A DNA stretch of 35,975 nucleotides from an uncultured Amphritea sp. GTDB taxonomy: Bacteria; Pseudomonadota; Gammaproteobacteria; Pseudomonadales; Balneatricaceae. Shown here one piece after another: positions 9,134 through 16,277 of the stretch. Each line of letters opens with the position of its first letter. The first letter of the stretch is position 1. Below the pieces are notes generated by a model. It was not told the origin of the DNA and did no database searches. It was given only the letters and a program-made list of their open reading frames with translations. The DNA lies in contig NZ_CAKZLP010000074.1 in the NCBI RefSeq assembly GCF_937127095.1, positions 1 through 35,975 of the forward strand. The letters run 5' to 3'. A program made the translations under genes and the position numbers.

Positions 9134-9943
9134 ATGGGTGCGTCTATATCACTTGATTTCATCACACATAAATTCAGTGCTTCAGCAGAACCTACGCTGA
9201 AAGATATTGAAAATCGAATTGAACCTGGTGAGCTGGTGGCGCTGATTGGTCGCAGTGGTTGTGGCAAGTCGACGCTGCTGCACATGATGGCGGGTTTGCT
9301 TATTCCCTCTGATGGTTGTGTCCGCATCAATAGTCATCTGGTGACTAAACCCAGCGCTAAGTGGAACATGATGTTTCAGAAAGCCTCCCTCTATCCCTGG
9401 ATGAACGTTAAAGAGAATGCTGCGCTGGGTCTGCTGTTTGATGGTATGCCGAAAGCTGAGGCCGGTGAGCGGGTGGATGCGTTGCTGGATATGGTTGGGC
9501 TGCACGATAAGAAAGACGTCAATGTACAGAGCCTTTCCGGTGGGCAGCAGCAGCGGGTTGCGCTGGCGCGTTCGCTGGCAACCGAACCGGAAGTGTTGCT
9601 TCTGGATGAGCCTTTTTCCGCGCTGGATGCCTTTACCCGCACACAGCTTCAGGAAGAGGTGCCCAATATCTGCCGTGAACGCGGTATCACCATGGTGATA
9701 GTCACCCACGATATTGATGAAGCGATTGCGATGGCCGACCGGGTGTTAATCATGTCCCAGAACCCGGGGCGGATTGTCGGTGAGCTGGTAGTAGACCTGC
9801 CCTGGCCGCGTCGTCATATGGATTCTGGTTTTCAGACGATGCGTGACGAATTGATGCAACAGTTTAAAGGGACCGATACCGGATTGGCAGGCCGCAATGC
9901 GGCTGATCCCGATCAGTCTGAGATTTCTCAATCAGCCGCCTGA
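9134..9943 (+). CDS. ABC transporter ATP-binding protein (nitrate/sulfonate/taurine/cyanate class)
   Basis: Cytoplasmic ATPase that powers the importer formed with the next two genes. Walker A (GRSGCGKST), the Q-loop region (MMFQKASLYPWMNV), signature LSGGQQQRVALARSL, Walker B (VLLLDEPFSALD) and the switch histidine (VTHD) are all intact. The closest type is the SsuB/TauB/NrtD/CynD group, as shown by the FQKASLYPW segment and the NPGRIVGEL C-terminal segment. The length of 269 residues is normal. It is first in a sigma-54-driven operon, 29 bp before the binding-protein gene. The family imports nitrate, sulfonates, taurine, bicarbonate or cyanate, so the substrate is not determined by the ATPase. 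Confidence 0.93.
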   Translation: MGASISLDFITHKFSASAEPTLKDIENRIEPGELVALIGRSGCGKSTLLHMMAGLLIPSDGCVRINSHLVTKPSAKWNMMFQKASLYPWMNVKENAALGLLFDGMPKAEAGERVDALLDMVGLHDKKDVNVQSLSGGQQQRVALARSLATEPEVLLLDEPFSALDAFTRTQLQEEVPNICRERGITMVIVTHDIDEAIAMADRVLIMSQNPGRIVGELVVDLPWPRRHMDSGFQTMRDELMQQFKGTDTGLAGRNAADPDQSEISQSAA

Positions 9944-9972
9944 TAGCTACCCAATTTTAAGAGGATTTTATA

Positions 9973-11247
9973 ATGAAAAAGTACAATTCTAAGCACGATG
10001 CTAAGCAGGATGAAATGTCAGCCGCTGATCTGGAGTATTTGCAGAAGCATGAGATGAGCCGCCGTGATTTCATGATGGATAGTCTTGCCATGGGTGGTCT
10101 TGCAGCGATGTTCGGGCTTTCGGCCAGTATGCCTGCCTGGGGTAGTATCCAGCCGCCGGAAGACGAGGTTGTGCGGATCGGTTATCTGCCGATTACCGAT
10201 GCCACTGTGCTGCTGGTTGCTCATGCAAAAGGGTTCTTCGCTGAAGAGGGGCTTAAATCAGAAAAGCCAACCCTGATTCGTGGCTGGTCGCCGCTTGTTG
10301 AAGGGTTTGCGGCGGGTAAATTTAACCTGGTTCACTTCCTTAAGCCTATTCCAATCTGGATGCGCTATAACAACGGCTTCCCCGTCAAAATTATGTCCTG
10401 GGCTCATCTGAATGGTTCAGGTGTGGTGGTGGGTAAGCATGTTAAAGCGGAGAGCTTTGCGGATCTGGGTGGCAAACAGGTTGCTGTGCCTTACTGGTAC
10501 TCCATGCACAATATCGTGCTGCAGATGGCGCTGCGTCATGTAGGACTGAAGCCGGTGATTAAGTCCCAGGGTGAACCTATCGCGGCTGATGAAGTGAATC
10601 TGCAGATTATGCCGCCACCGGATATGCCACCTTCACTGGCGGCGAAAAAGATCGACGCATTTATTGTGGCTGAGCCCTTTAATGCTGCGGGTGAATTGTT
10701 GGCTGGTGGCAAGATGTTGCGCTTTACCGGTGATATCTGGCGTAACCATCCCTGCTGTGTTGTGTGTATGAATGAGGACCAGGTGAATGCCAAGCCTGAA
10801 TGGACTCAGAAGGTCATGAACGCCATTGTAAAAGCACAGATCTACGCGCAGCAAAACAAGAAAGAGGTGGCTCACCTGCTGTCTAAAGATGGCGAACGCT
10901 ATCTGCCAATGAAGGCGAATGTGGTTGAACGTGCAATGACGCTGTATGACGATGACACCTATGCATCTCCAGATGCGATTCAGCATCCTGAGTGGAATAG
11001 CGGCCGGATCGACTTCCAGCCATGGCCATTCCCTTCAGCGACTAAGCTGATTGTAAATGAGTTGAAAAACACCCTGGTGAGTGGTGATACCACCTTCCTG
11101 AACGAGCTGGACGCAGATTTTGTGGCTGAGGATCTGGTTGATTATCGCTTTGTTAAAGCGGCGATGGAGAAGCATAAAGGCTGGGAAAATGCGCCTGGTT
11201 TTAATGCGGAGAACCCATTTGAGCGAGAAGAGGTGATTGCGATATGA
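9973..11247 (+). CDS. Tat-exported periplasmic substrate-binding protein (NrtA/SsuA/TauA/CynA-like)
   Basis: Solute-binding protein of the NMT1/nitrate-sulfonate class. The N-terminus carries a twin-arginine signal (SRRDFMMDS, Arg30-Arg31) followed by a hydrophobic stretch and a probable cleavage near residue 57. The mature part begins with VRIGYLPITDATVLLVAHAK, the typical first strand and pocket region. Later segments such as GWSPLVEGFAAGKFNLVHF, VAVPYWYSMHNIVLQ and DAFIVAEPFNA are of the NrtA/CmpA type. Tat export implies folding before export. The length of 424 residues is long for SsuA but close to NrtA. It overlaps the permease gene by 4 nt. A cyanate-binding role is possible given the cyanase in the same locus, but it is not proven. 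Confidence 0.9.
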   Translation: MKKYNSKHDAKQDEMSAADLEYLQKHEMSRRDFMMDSLAMGGLAAMFGLSASMPAWGSIQPPEDEVVRIGYLPITDATVLLVAHAKGFFAEEGLKSEKPTLIRGWSPLVEGFAAGKFNLVHFLKPIPIWMRYNNGFPVKIMSWAHLNGSGVVVGKHVKAESFADLGGKQVAVPYWYSMHNIVLQMALRHVGLKPVIKSQGEPIAADEVNLQIMPPPDMPPSLAAKKIDAFIVAEPFNAAGELLAGGKMLRFTGDIWRNHPCCVVCMNEDQVNAKPEWTQKVMNAIVKAQIYAQQNKKEVAHLLSKDGERYLPMKANVVERAMTLYDDDTYASPDAIQHPEWNSGRIDFQPWPFPSATKLIVNELKNTLVSGDTTFLNELDADFVAEDLVDYRFVKAAMEKHKGWENAPGFNAENPFEREEVIAI

Positions 11248-12071
11248 ACACCAGTAATACTCAAACGATGACAGTTACCAGTGTTATGCCGAATATGTCA
11301 CAGGTGTTTGGCTGGCTAAAGTCGCTGCAATACCCGGCTATGGGCATTACCGGTCTGCTGCTGCTGTGGTGGTTCGGTGGTTTCATGATTGAAAATGATC
11401 CGGATCTGAGTGCGTTTGCGGCATTCGCCCCCGCACCGACGTTTAGTGCGCTGGTGGATCTGATCGCCAGTGGTGAAGTCTGGCAGCCTATCGGCTCCAG
11501 CCTTTATCGCATTCTGTCCGGGCTGGTCTGGGGTATCGCAATCGGTGTGCCGGTTGGCGTGACGGTCGGGTACTTTGGTCTGGCACTGAAAGTGGCTAAC
11601 GTGCCGTTTCAGTTTCTGCGCATGATCAGCCCGCTGGCGTGGATGCCGATTGCAGTACTGGCTTTTCAAAGCTGGGATTCAGCGATCATCTTTCTGATTG
11701 TAATGGCGACGGTATGGCCGATCATCTTCTCTACCGCTCACGGTGTGCGTCGCATCGATCCGAACTGGTTTAAGGTGGCACGCAATCTGGGGGCGTCCGG
11801 TTTTCAGATGTTGCGGCGGATCATTCTGCCAGCGATTATGACCGATGTTATGGCGGGTATTCGTTTGGCGGTCGGTGTTGCCTGGGTGGTTCTGGTTCCG
11901 GCGGAATATCTGGGAGTCACCAGTGGACTTGGGTATGCGATCAACGACGCTCGAGACACCCTGTCGTATGACAGTCTGGCAGCCGTGGTTATCGTGATCG
12001 GCGTCATCGGCTATGGTCTGGATACTATCTGCAGCGTGCTGATTAAGCGGTTTAACTGGCATATGGAGTGA
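11244..12071 (+). CDS. ABC transporter permease (SsuC/TauC/NrtB class)
   Basis: Inner-membrane subunit with about six hydrophobic segments. It has the binding-protein-dependent permease EAA-type loop near residues 175-195 (FKVARNLGASGFQMLRRIIL, then PAIM), which docks on the ATPase. The segments ISPLAWMPIAVLAFQSWDS and VPAEYLGVTSGLGYAINDAR are characteristic of the taurine/sulfonate/nitrate permeases. Translation is coupled to the binding-protein gene by an ATGA overlap. It ends the transporter operon. A strong hairpin lies about 95 bp downstream, before the regulator gene. Confidence 0.92.
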   Translation: MNTSNTQTMTVTSVMPNMSQVFGWLKSLQYPAMGITGLLLLWWFGGFMIENDPDLSAFAAFAPAPTFSALVDLIASGEVWQPIGSSLYRILSGLVWGIAIGVPVGVTVGYFGLALKVANVPFQFLRMISPLAWMPIAVLAFQSWDSAIIFLIVMATVWPIIFSTAHGVRRIDPNWFKVARNLGASGFQMLRRIILPAIMTDVMAGIRLAVGVAWVVLVPAEYLGVTSGLGYAINDARDTLSYDSLAAVVIVIGVIGYGLDTICSVLIKRFNWHME

Positions 12072-12166
12072 TGGTTTGAGCATTGATCGTTCGGTGCTAA
12101 AGCGATGCCGGTTTGTGTTGTCGGCCGCGTTAAATGTTTACGGTAGCTGTTTAAACCGTTCTGAAT

Positions 12167-12191
12167 ATACCTGTTGCGATGCAACAGGTAT
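12167..12191 (+). terminator. Perfect 11-bp hairpin between transporter and regulator genes
   Basis: ATACCTGTTGC and GCAACAGGTAT form a perfect 11-bp stem around a GAT loop. TTCTGCTTG follows rather than a long T run, and the regulator ATG is 24 bp downstream. It is a weak terminator or a partial one that lets some transcription into the regulator. Alternatively it is a DNA palindrome bound by a repressor. Confidence 0.5.
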
Positions 12192-12215
12192 TTCTGCTTG
12201 TAGAGGTTAGAGCCT

Positions 12216-13919
12216 ATGGGATATCCAACAGACGTTCATCTGCATAAAAATGTCGAGAGTGATGCCGGTGCAGGCGCATCTGATCTAACGGTGTTGCATG
12301 AGTCAGCGAAGCTTATCGGCCAGGCGGCGACACCTGAGATAGCGATCTCCGGCACCTTGCGGCTGATGTCGCAGATGCTCGGTTTGAATCGTGGGCGTGT
12401 GTTGCTGCCGTCGACTGCCAGTGAAACGCTGCAGATCCGTTACAGTTATGGCTTGCGTGATGAAGAGCGTCGCCAGGGGGTCTACAAAGTGGGTGAAGGT
12501 ATCACTGGCAGTGTGATGAAAAGTGGTCAGCCTGCGGTGATTCAGAATATTGATGAGGAACAGAACTATCTGTTCCGGGCGGTTGATCGGGAAACTCTGC
12601 CGGACGGTGTGGTTGCCTATATTGCGGTACCGATTATGGATGGTAATTCGCCTATTGGTGTGCTGGCGGCACACCGGCTGCGAATGCGACCACGGGCAAT
12701 CGATGCTGACTTGATGATTCTGCGGATTCTGGCAACCTTTATCGCGCAGATTATCAGTATCAGCAATCTGATTGAGGAGCGCACCAGTTATCTGCAGGAA
12801 GAAAACCGTGAACTGAAGGATGCCCTGCAGCATCAGACGGGTGAAAACAACCACGGTATACTGGGTGAAAGTCAGGCGGTTCGTGATGCATTGAGGCAGA
12901 TCAGCCGGGTTGCGGATACCGTTGTGACGGTGTTGCTGACCGGCGAGTCGGGTACCGGTAAAGAGCGTTTTTCTCAGGTGCTACACCTGAATAGTTCGCG
13001 CCGGGATCAGCCCTTTGTGGCGATAAACTGTGCGGCGATTCCTGAGCAGTTGCTGGAATCAGAGCTGTTTGGGCATGAGCGGGGCGCGTTTACCGGCGCA
13101 TCCGCCAGTAAAAAAGGTAAAATTGAGTTAGCCAGTGGCGGGACGCTGTTTCTCGATGAGATTGGCGACCTGAATATGGAACTACAGTCCAAACTGCTGC
13201 GCATCCTTGAAGGTCAGGTGATCCAGCGGGTGGGTGGCGTAAAGGATATTCCCGTTGATGTACGCATTATTACGGCAACCCATAAAAACCTTCAGGAGGC
13301 GGTGAATCAGGGTAAGTTCCGCCTCGATCTGTTCTATCGTCTGAATGTGTTCCCGATCCATCTGCCGCCACTACGAGAGCGGGCGGGGGATGTGAGAATC
13401 CTGGCAAGTCATTTTCTGCTCAGTGCTAACCGGGAGTATGGTCGTTATACGGTATTTGGCAAAGGGGTGATGGAGCGTCTGGAAACCTATAACTGGCCCG
13501 GTAATATCCGTCAGTTGGAAAATGTGGTTAAGCGTTCGGTGCTGATCTGTCTGGATGGCACCATCACGATCAATGATATAGAGACTATCCTGCGTCAGGA
13601 ATCCGCGATTAACGAACACCTTGAAGCGGGTCAGCCTTCCGAGATGTTCTCAGCAAGGTCCTCTGTACCGGTGGAGAGTCCACCCGCGGTTGCGTCGTTC
13701 CCGCCTCAGTCATCTTTTAGCAGCGCATCGCAGGGTGCTTCAATGAATCGTCCCTATAGCTGGGTGCGTAAAGATGAAGCCGAGGCGATTGCGGAAGCGC
13801 TGAAGCACACCGGTGGAAATAAAACCCGTGCGGCCGCTATTCTGGGCATGTCACCACGCCAGTTTCGCTATCGCCTGGAAAAACTCGGTTTGCCGATGAA
13901 CCTCAGTCGTGAAGCCTGA
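12216..13919 (+). CDS. NifA-like sigma-54 activator (GAF, AAA+, Fis-type HTH)
   Basis: Enhancer-binding protein that would activate RNA polymerase-sigma-54. It has an N-terminal GAF-type sensor domain (about residues 25-185) and a linker. The AAA+ domain follows (about 215-450) with Walker A GESGTGKE (243-250), the sigma-54 contact loop GAFTGA (290-295), LFLDEIGDL (Walker B) and LFYRLNVFPI. After a Ser/Pro-rich linker comes the C-terminal Fis-type helix-turn-helix (about 520-560; TRAAAILGMSPRQFRYRLEKL). The layout is that of NifA/AnfA, not of a two-component response regulator, since no phospho-receiver domain is present. It sits between two sigma-54 promoters with identical palindromic sites, so it probably controls both. 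The small-molecule signal of the GAF domain is unknown. Confidence 0.93.
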   Translation: MGYPTDVHLHKNVESDAGAGASDLTVLHESAKLIGQAATPEIAISGTLRLMSQMLGLNRGRVLLPSTASETLQIRYSYGLRDEERRQGVYKVGEGITGSVMKSGQPAVIQNIDEEQNYLFRAVDRETLPDGVVAYIAVPIMDGNSPIGVLAAHRLRMRPRAIDADLMILRILATFIAQIISISNLIEERTSYLQEENRELKDALQHQTGENNHGILGESQAVRDALRQISRVADTVVTVLLTGESGTGKERFSQVLHLNSSRRDQPFVAINCAAIPEQLLESELFGHERGAFTGASASKKGKIELASGGTLFLDEIGDLNMELQSKLLRILEGQVIQRVGGVKDIPVDVRIITATHKNLQEAVNQGKFRLDLFYRLNVFPIHLPPLRERAGDVRILASHFLLSANREYGRYTVFGKGVMERLETYNWPGNIRQLENVVKRSVLICLDGTITINDIETILRQESAINEHLEAGQPSEMFSARSSVPVESPPAVASFPPQSSFSSASQGASMNRPYSWVRKDEAEAIAEALKHTGGNKTRAAAILGMSPRQFRYRLEKLGLPMNLSREA

Positions 13920-14286
13920 GAACTTTATAATAAGCGCTGTCTTTAAACGCTTTAGATTATGAGCTTTGTTATGAGTGCTTTGTTGGCCTTTGAATGATTC
14001 TTTCTCAACTAGCCTGCTCGGTGAATAGCTTCTGTTCGCTGAGTTTGGCTGCATCTATAAAGAGCCTGGAAGTCGCCTTCTTAACTGTATCTGAGGAATG
14101 GTCATCTAGCAGCGCTGGTTAACTACTAACAGACCTTATGGATTGTCATTGTCTATCAATGTCAGGGGTAAAGGCTGTGCTGCCGTGGTTGCTTCCTGTT
14201 TCCCTATCTGAACTATCTTAACGTGTTTATGCGGCATGACGGTTTCCATGCCTGTTAACAGGGTGTATTCGCGGTATTAAATCCTA
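13920..14286. other. Long non-coding gap after the regulator, possible 3' UTR or small RNA
   Basis: This 367-bp stretch separates the activator stop from a strong terminator at 14287. I find no convincing reading frame on either strand. One activator-type half-site (CATTGTC, 14147-14153, followed after four bases by AATGTCAG) lies inside it. It could be the untranslated 3' end of the regulator message or contain a small RNA ending at that terminator. Confidence 0.35.
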
Positions 14287-14324
14287 CAGAAGACCCCGGA
14301 CTCAGGTTCGGGGTTTTCTGTTTT
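14287..14324 (+). terminator. Strong intrinsic terminator upstream of the catabolic operon
   Basis: A 14-bp stem (14287-14300 with 14307-14320, core ACCCCGGA and TTCGGGGT, two G-U pairs) encloses a 6-nt loop. TTTT follows at 14321-14324. It insulates the second sigma-54 unit from transcription arriving from the regulator side. Confidence 0.8.
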
Positions 14325-14369
14325 CAGCATTCCTGGAAATGGCTTTACCGGCCTTCTGTTTATGTCTGA

Positions 14370-14408
14370 CATTGTCAGACAATGCCTCAATTACATTTAT
14401 TGACAATG
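14370..14408. promoter_or_regulatory. Upstream activator site B: CATTGTC / GACAATG elements
   Basis: CATTGTC (14370-14376) and GACAATG (14378-14384) form a tight inverted repeat with one spacer base. A third copy, GACAATG, follows at 14402-14408. The inverted repeat is about 100 bp upstream of the sigma-54 promoter at 14478. The same 7-mers form site A before the transporter operon, though with a different orientation and spacing. Confidence 0.75.
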
Positions 14409-14477
14409 TCGGGCTTATGTTAGCCTGAATAACTGTTTTCAGTATTAAGTTGTTGATTTTAATCAGTTAATTTTGTT

Positions 14478-14494
14478 TGGCATCGTTCCTGCTT
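14478..14494 (+). promoter_or_regulatory. Sigma-54 (-24/-12) promoter of the osmC-like/cyanase operon
   Basis: TGGCATCGTTCCTGCTT has GG at 14479-14480 and GC at 14491-14492 with exactly 10 bases between them, matching the RpoN promoter pattern. The first start codon is about 70 bp downstream. Activator sites lie at the expected distance upstream. Confidence 0.78.
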
Positions 14495-14563
14495 TGTATA
14501 GATAAACATCTGGCATGTTTATAAAGAAATATACAGTTCTGCTCAACCTTCTGGAGAAAAACA

Positions 14564-15112
14564 ATGACTACCGCTACTGCACCACAAACTGTTACCGCCC
14601 ACCTGCGTCCGATTGATCGCGATGGCCTGATGGCATTTGCAGAGAAAGGTCGTAACAACCCGGGTACCCGTGGAACTAACAAAGTACATACCATCACCGA
14701 TGGTCAGTACCGTACCGTCAGCCATATCAACCATCACGAAGTGGTTGTTGATGAGCCGCTGCATCTGTTTGGTGAAGATACTGCGCCAGCTCCGGGTGAG
14801 ATCGTATTGTCTGGTCTGGGTGGCTGTCTGTGCGTAGGTATCACTGCAGTTGCAACCTGGAAACAGGTGAAACTGAGCAAACTGGAAATCTTCATGGAAG
14901 GTGATATCGGTAACCCGGCTGCATGGGGTGCCGGTGGTGCTGAGATGAAGCCTGAAGATATGGGTTTTCAGGATATCCGTGTGAAAGTTCTGATCGAAGG
15001 AGATGCGACCCGCGAAGAGCTGGATGAGATTGTTAAACACGCTAACTTCTTTTCTCCGGTTGCCAACACTATGCGTAATCCGGTCGCTTTCAGCATCAGC
15101 CTGATGGACTAA
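14564..15112 (+). CDS. OsmC-family protein with altered cysteine pattern
   Basis: OsmC/Ohr-fold protein of 182 residues, first gene of the second sigma-54 unit, with a good ribosome site (GGAGAA). The family core is visible: a GEIVLSGLGGCLCVGITAVA helix and the C-terminal FFSPVANTMRNPVAF segment. Classical OsmC/Ohr peroxidases use two distant cysteines, one in the central helix and one in a CPV-type motif. Here the second is replaced by Ser164 (SPV). The only cysteines are Cys88 and Cys90, spaced as CxC. So it is unlikely to be a standard hydroperoxidase. It may bind or modify a thiol-reactive intermediate of the pathway. It lies 31 bp before the flavoprotein gene. The exact role is unknown. 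Confidence 0.85.
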   Translation: MTTATAPQTVTAHLRPIDRDGLMAFAEKGRNNPGTRGTNKVHTITDGQYRTVSHINHHEVVVDEPLHLFGEDTAPAPGEIVLSGLGGCLCVGITAVATWKQVKLSKLEIFMEGDIGNPAAWGAGGAEMKPEDMGFQDIRVKVLIEGDATREELDEIVKHANFFSPVANTMRNPVAFSISLMD

Positions 15113-15143
15113 TTGAATCATCCACTGACTTGAGAGGTAAGCC

Positions 15144-16277
15144 ATGAATAGCGTAGCAGTTTCTTCTATTACAGCCCCCTGGACCGACGATGCCAAGGTG
15201 CTCGCTGATGTCGGTTTGATTGCACGGGAACAATTAGCACCTGCAGCCAGACGCATCGATGAGGGTTACTACCCGCTGGATATCATGGCAAGCCTCGGTC
15301 AGGCAGGCGCCTATGCGGGTCATCTTGATCAGCACGGCTCCCGTTACGGCCTGGCGATCTCTGCGATGAGTGAGATCAGCCGTCATTGTGGTGCCACCGG
15401 TTTTATGACCTGGGCTCACGATGTTTGTGGTCTGTATATGGAACAATCCGGTAACCCGGCTTTGTTAGCGCGATTGCAGGATCACACCGCCGGACTGACG
15501 TTCGGTGGCACCGGGCTGTCTAATCCGATGAAAGCCCTGACCGGCATTGAGAAGATGGCGCTCAAAGCTAAAAAAGTGCCGGGTGGTTACAGTGTTACTG
15601 GAACCCTGCCCTGGGTGAGTCACATCGCTCCGGGTCAGTACTGTGGTGCAATAGCCGCAGTGGATCGGGACGACGGCAGCCGTTCCCACGAAATTATGTT
15701 CCTGCTGGATCTGGATGAGCGTGTTCAGCTGCGTGCTTGTCCTGAGTTTTCTGGTATGGAAGGTACCAGCACCTGGGCGGTGCCGCTGGTCGACTACTTT
15801 GTCAGCGAGGATCAGATGATTGCTGATCCGGCCCGCCCCTATATTCAACGTATCCGTGGCGCATTCGTCCTGTTACAGGTCGGTATCGCGGCGGGTGTGA
15901 TCCAGGGATCTATTGACTCTATCCGTGAGGCAGAGCCAACCCTGGGGCATGTTAACCAGTATCTGCATAACCGTCCCGATGAGCTGCAAGCTGAGTTTGA
16001 CGAACTGGCAGGCCGGGCGATGGTGCTGGCAGAAACGCCTTTCGATGGCAGCAAGGATTTCTTTCTGGATGTATTGGATGTCCGTTGTCAGGGCGCTGAG
16101 TTAAGTCTTAAAGCATCTCAATCAGCACTGCTGCACCAGGGCGCTAAAGGGTATCTGATGAACTCTGCGCCTCAGCGTCGTATTCGTGAGGCTCATTTTG
16201 TCGCCATCGTTACCCCGGCGATCAAGCATCTGCGCTGGGAGATGGCAAAACTGATGCGCGAAGAGGTGCCAGCATGA
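15144..16277 (+). CDS. Acyl-CoA-dehydrogenase-fold flavoprotein (possible monooxygenase/oxidase)
   Basis: Flavoprotein of 377 residues with the acyl-CoA dehydrogenase fold. It has an N-terminal helical domain (about 20-120), a middle beta-domain (LTFGGTGLSNPMKAL and PWVSHIAPGQY, about 115-225) and a C-terminal four-helix domain ending RRIREAHFVAIVTP. No beta-oxidation genes are near. In similar sulfur- or nitrogen-scavenging loci this fold serves as a flavin-dependent monooxygenase or oxidase (DszC, MsuC, SfnB and nitroalkane oxidase are known examples). I infer it attacks the imported substrate. It overlaps the rubredoxin-reductase gene by 4 nt (ATGA), suggesting a functional pair. The catalytic base could not be assigned by eye. 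Confidence 0.8.
   Translation: MNSVAVSSITAPWTDDAKVLADVGLIAREQLAPAARRIDEGYYPLDIMASLGQAGAYAGHLDQHGSRYGLAISAMSEISRHCGATGFMTWAHDVCGLYMEQSGNPALLARLQDHTAGLTFGGTGLSNPMKALTGIEKMALKAKKVPGGYSVTGTLPWVSHIAPGQYCGAIAAVDRDDGSRSHEIMFLLDLDERVQLRACPEFSGMEGTSTWAVPLVDYFVSEDQMIADPARPYIQRIRGAFVLLQVGIAAGVIQGSIDSIREAEPTLGHVNQYLHNRPDELQAEFDELAGRAMVLAETPFDGSKDFFLDVLDVRCQGAELSLKASQSALLHQGAKGYLMNSAPQRRIREAHFVAIVTPAIKHLRWEMAKLMREEVPA

Noticed and set aside
14149..14195. Third sigma-54 promoter (GG-TAAAGGCTGT-GC) near 14166
   Set aside because: Only the GG/GC spacing fits. The surrounding bases are poor, and it is almost on top of the activator half-site.
14543..15256. A 237-codon minus-strand frame across the osmC-like gene
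   Set aside because: It is a shadow of two well-supported plus-strand genes and shows no domain.
15144..16277. ACAD-fold gene as a fatty acid beta-oxidation dehydrogenase
   Set aside because: No thiolase, hydratase, ETF or acyl-CoA ligase genes are near, and it is coupled to a rubredoxin reductase under sigma-54 control.
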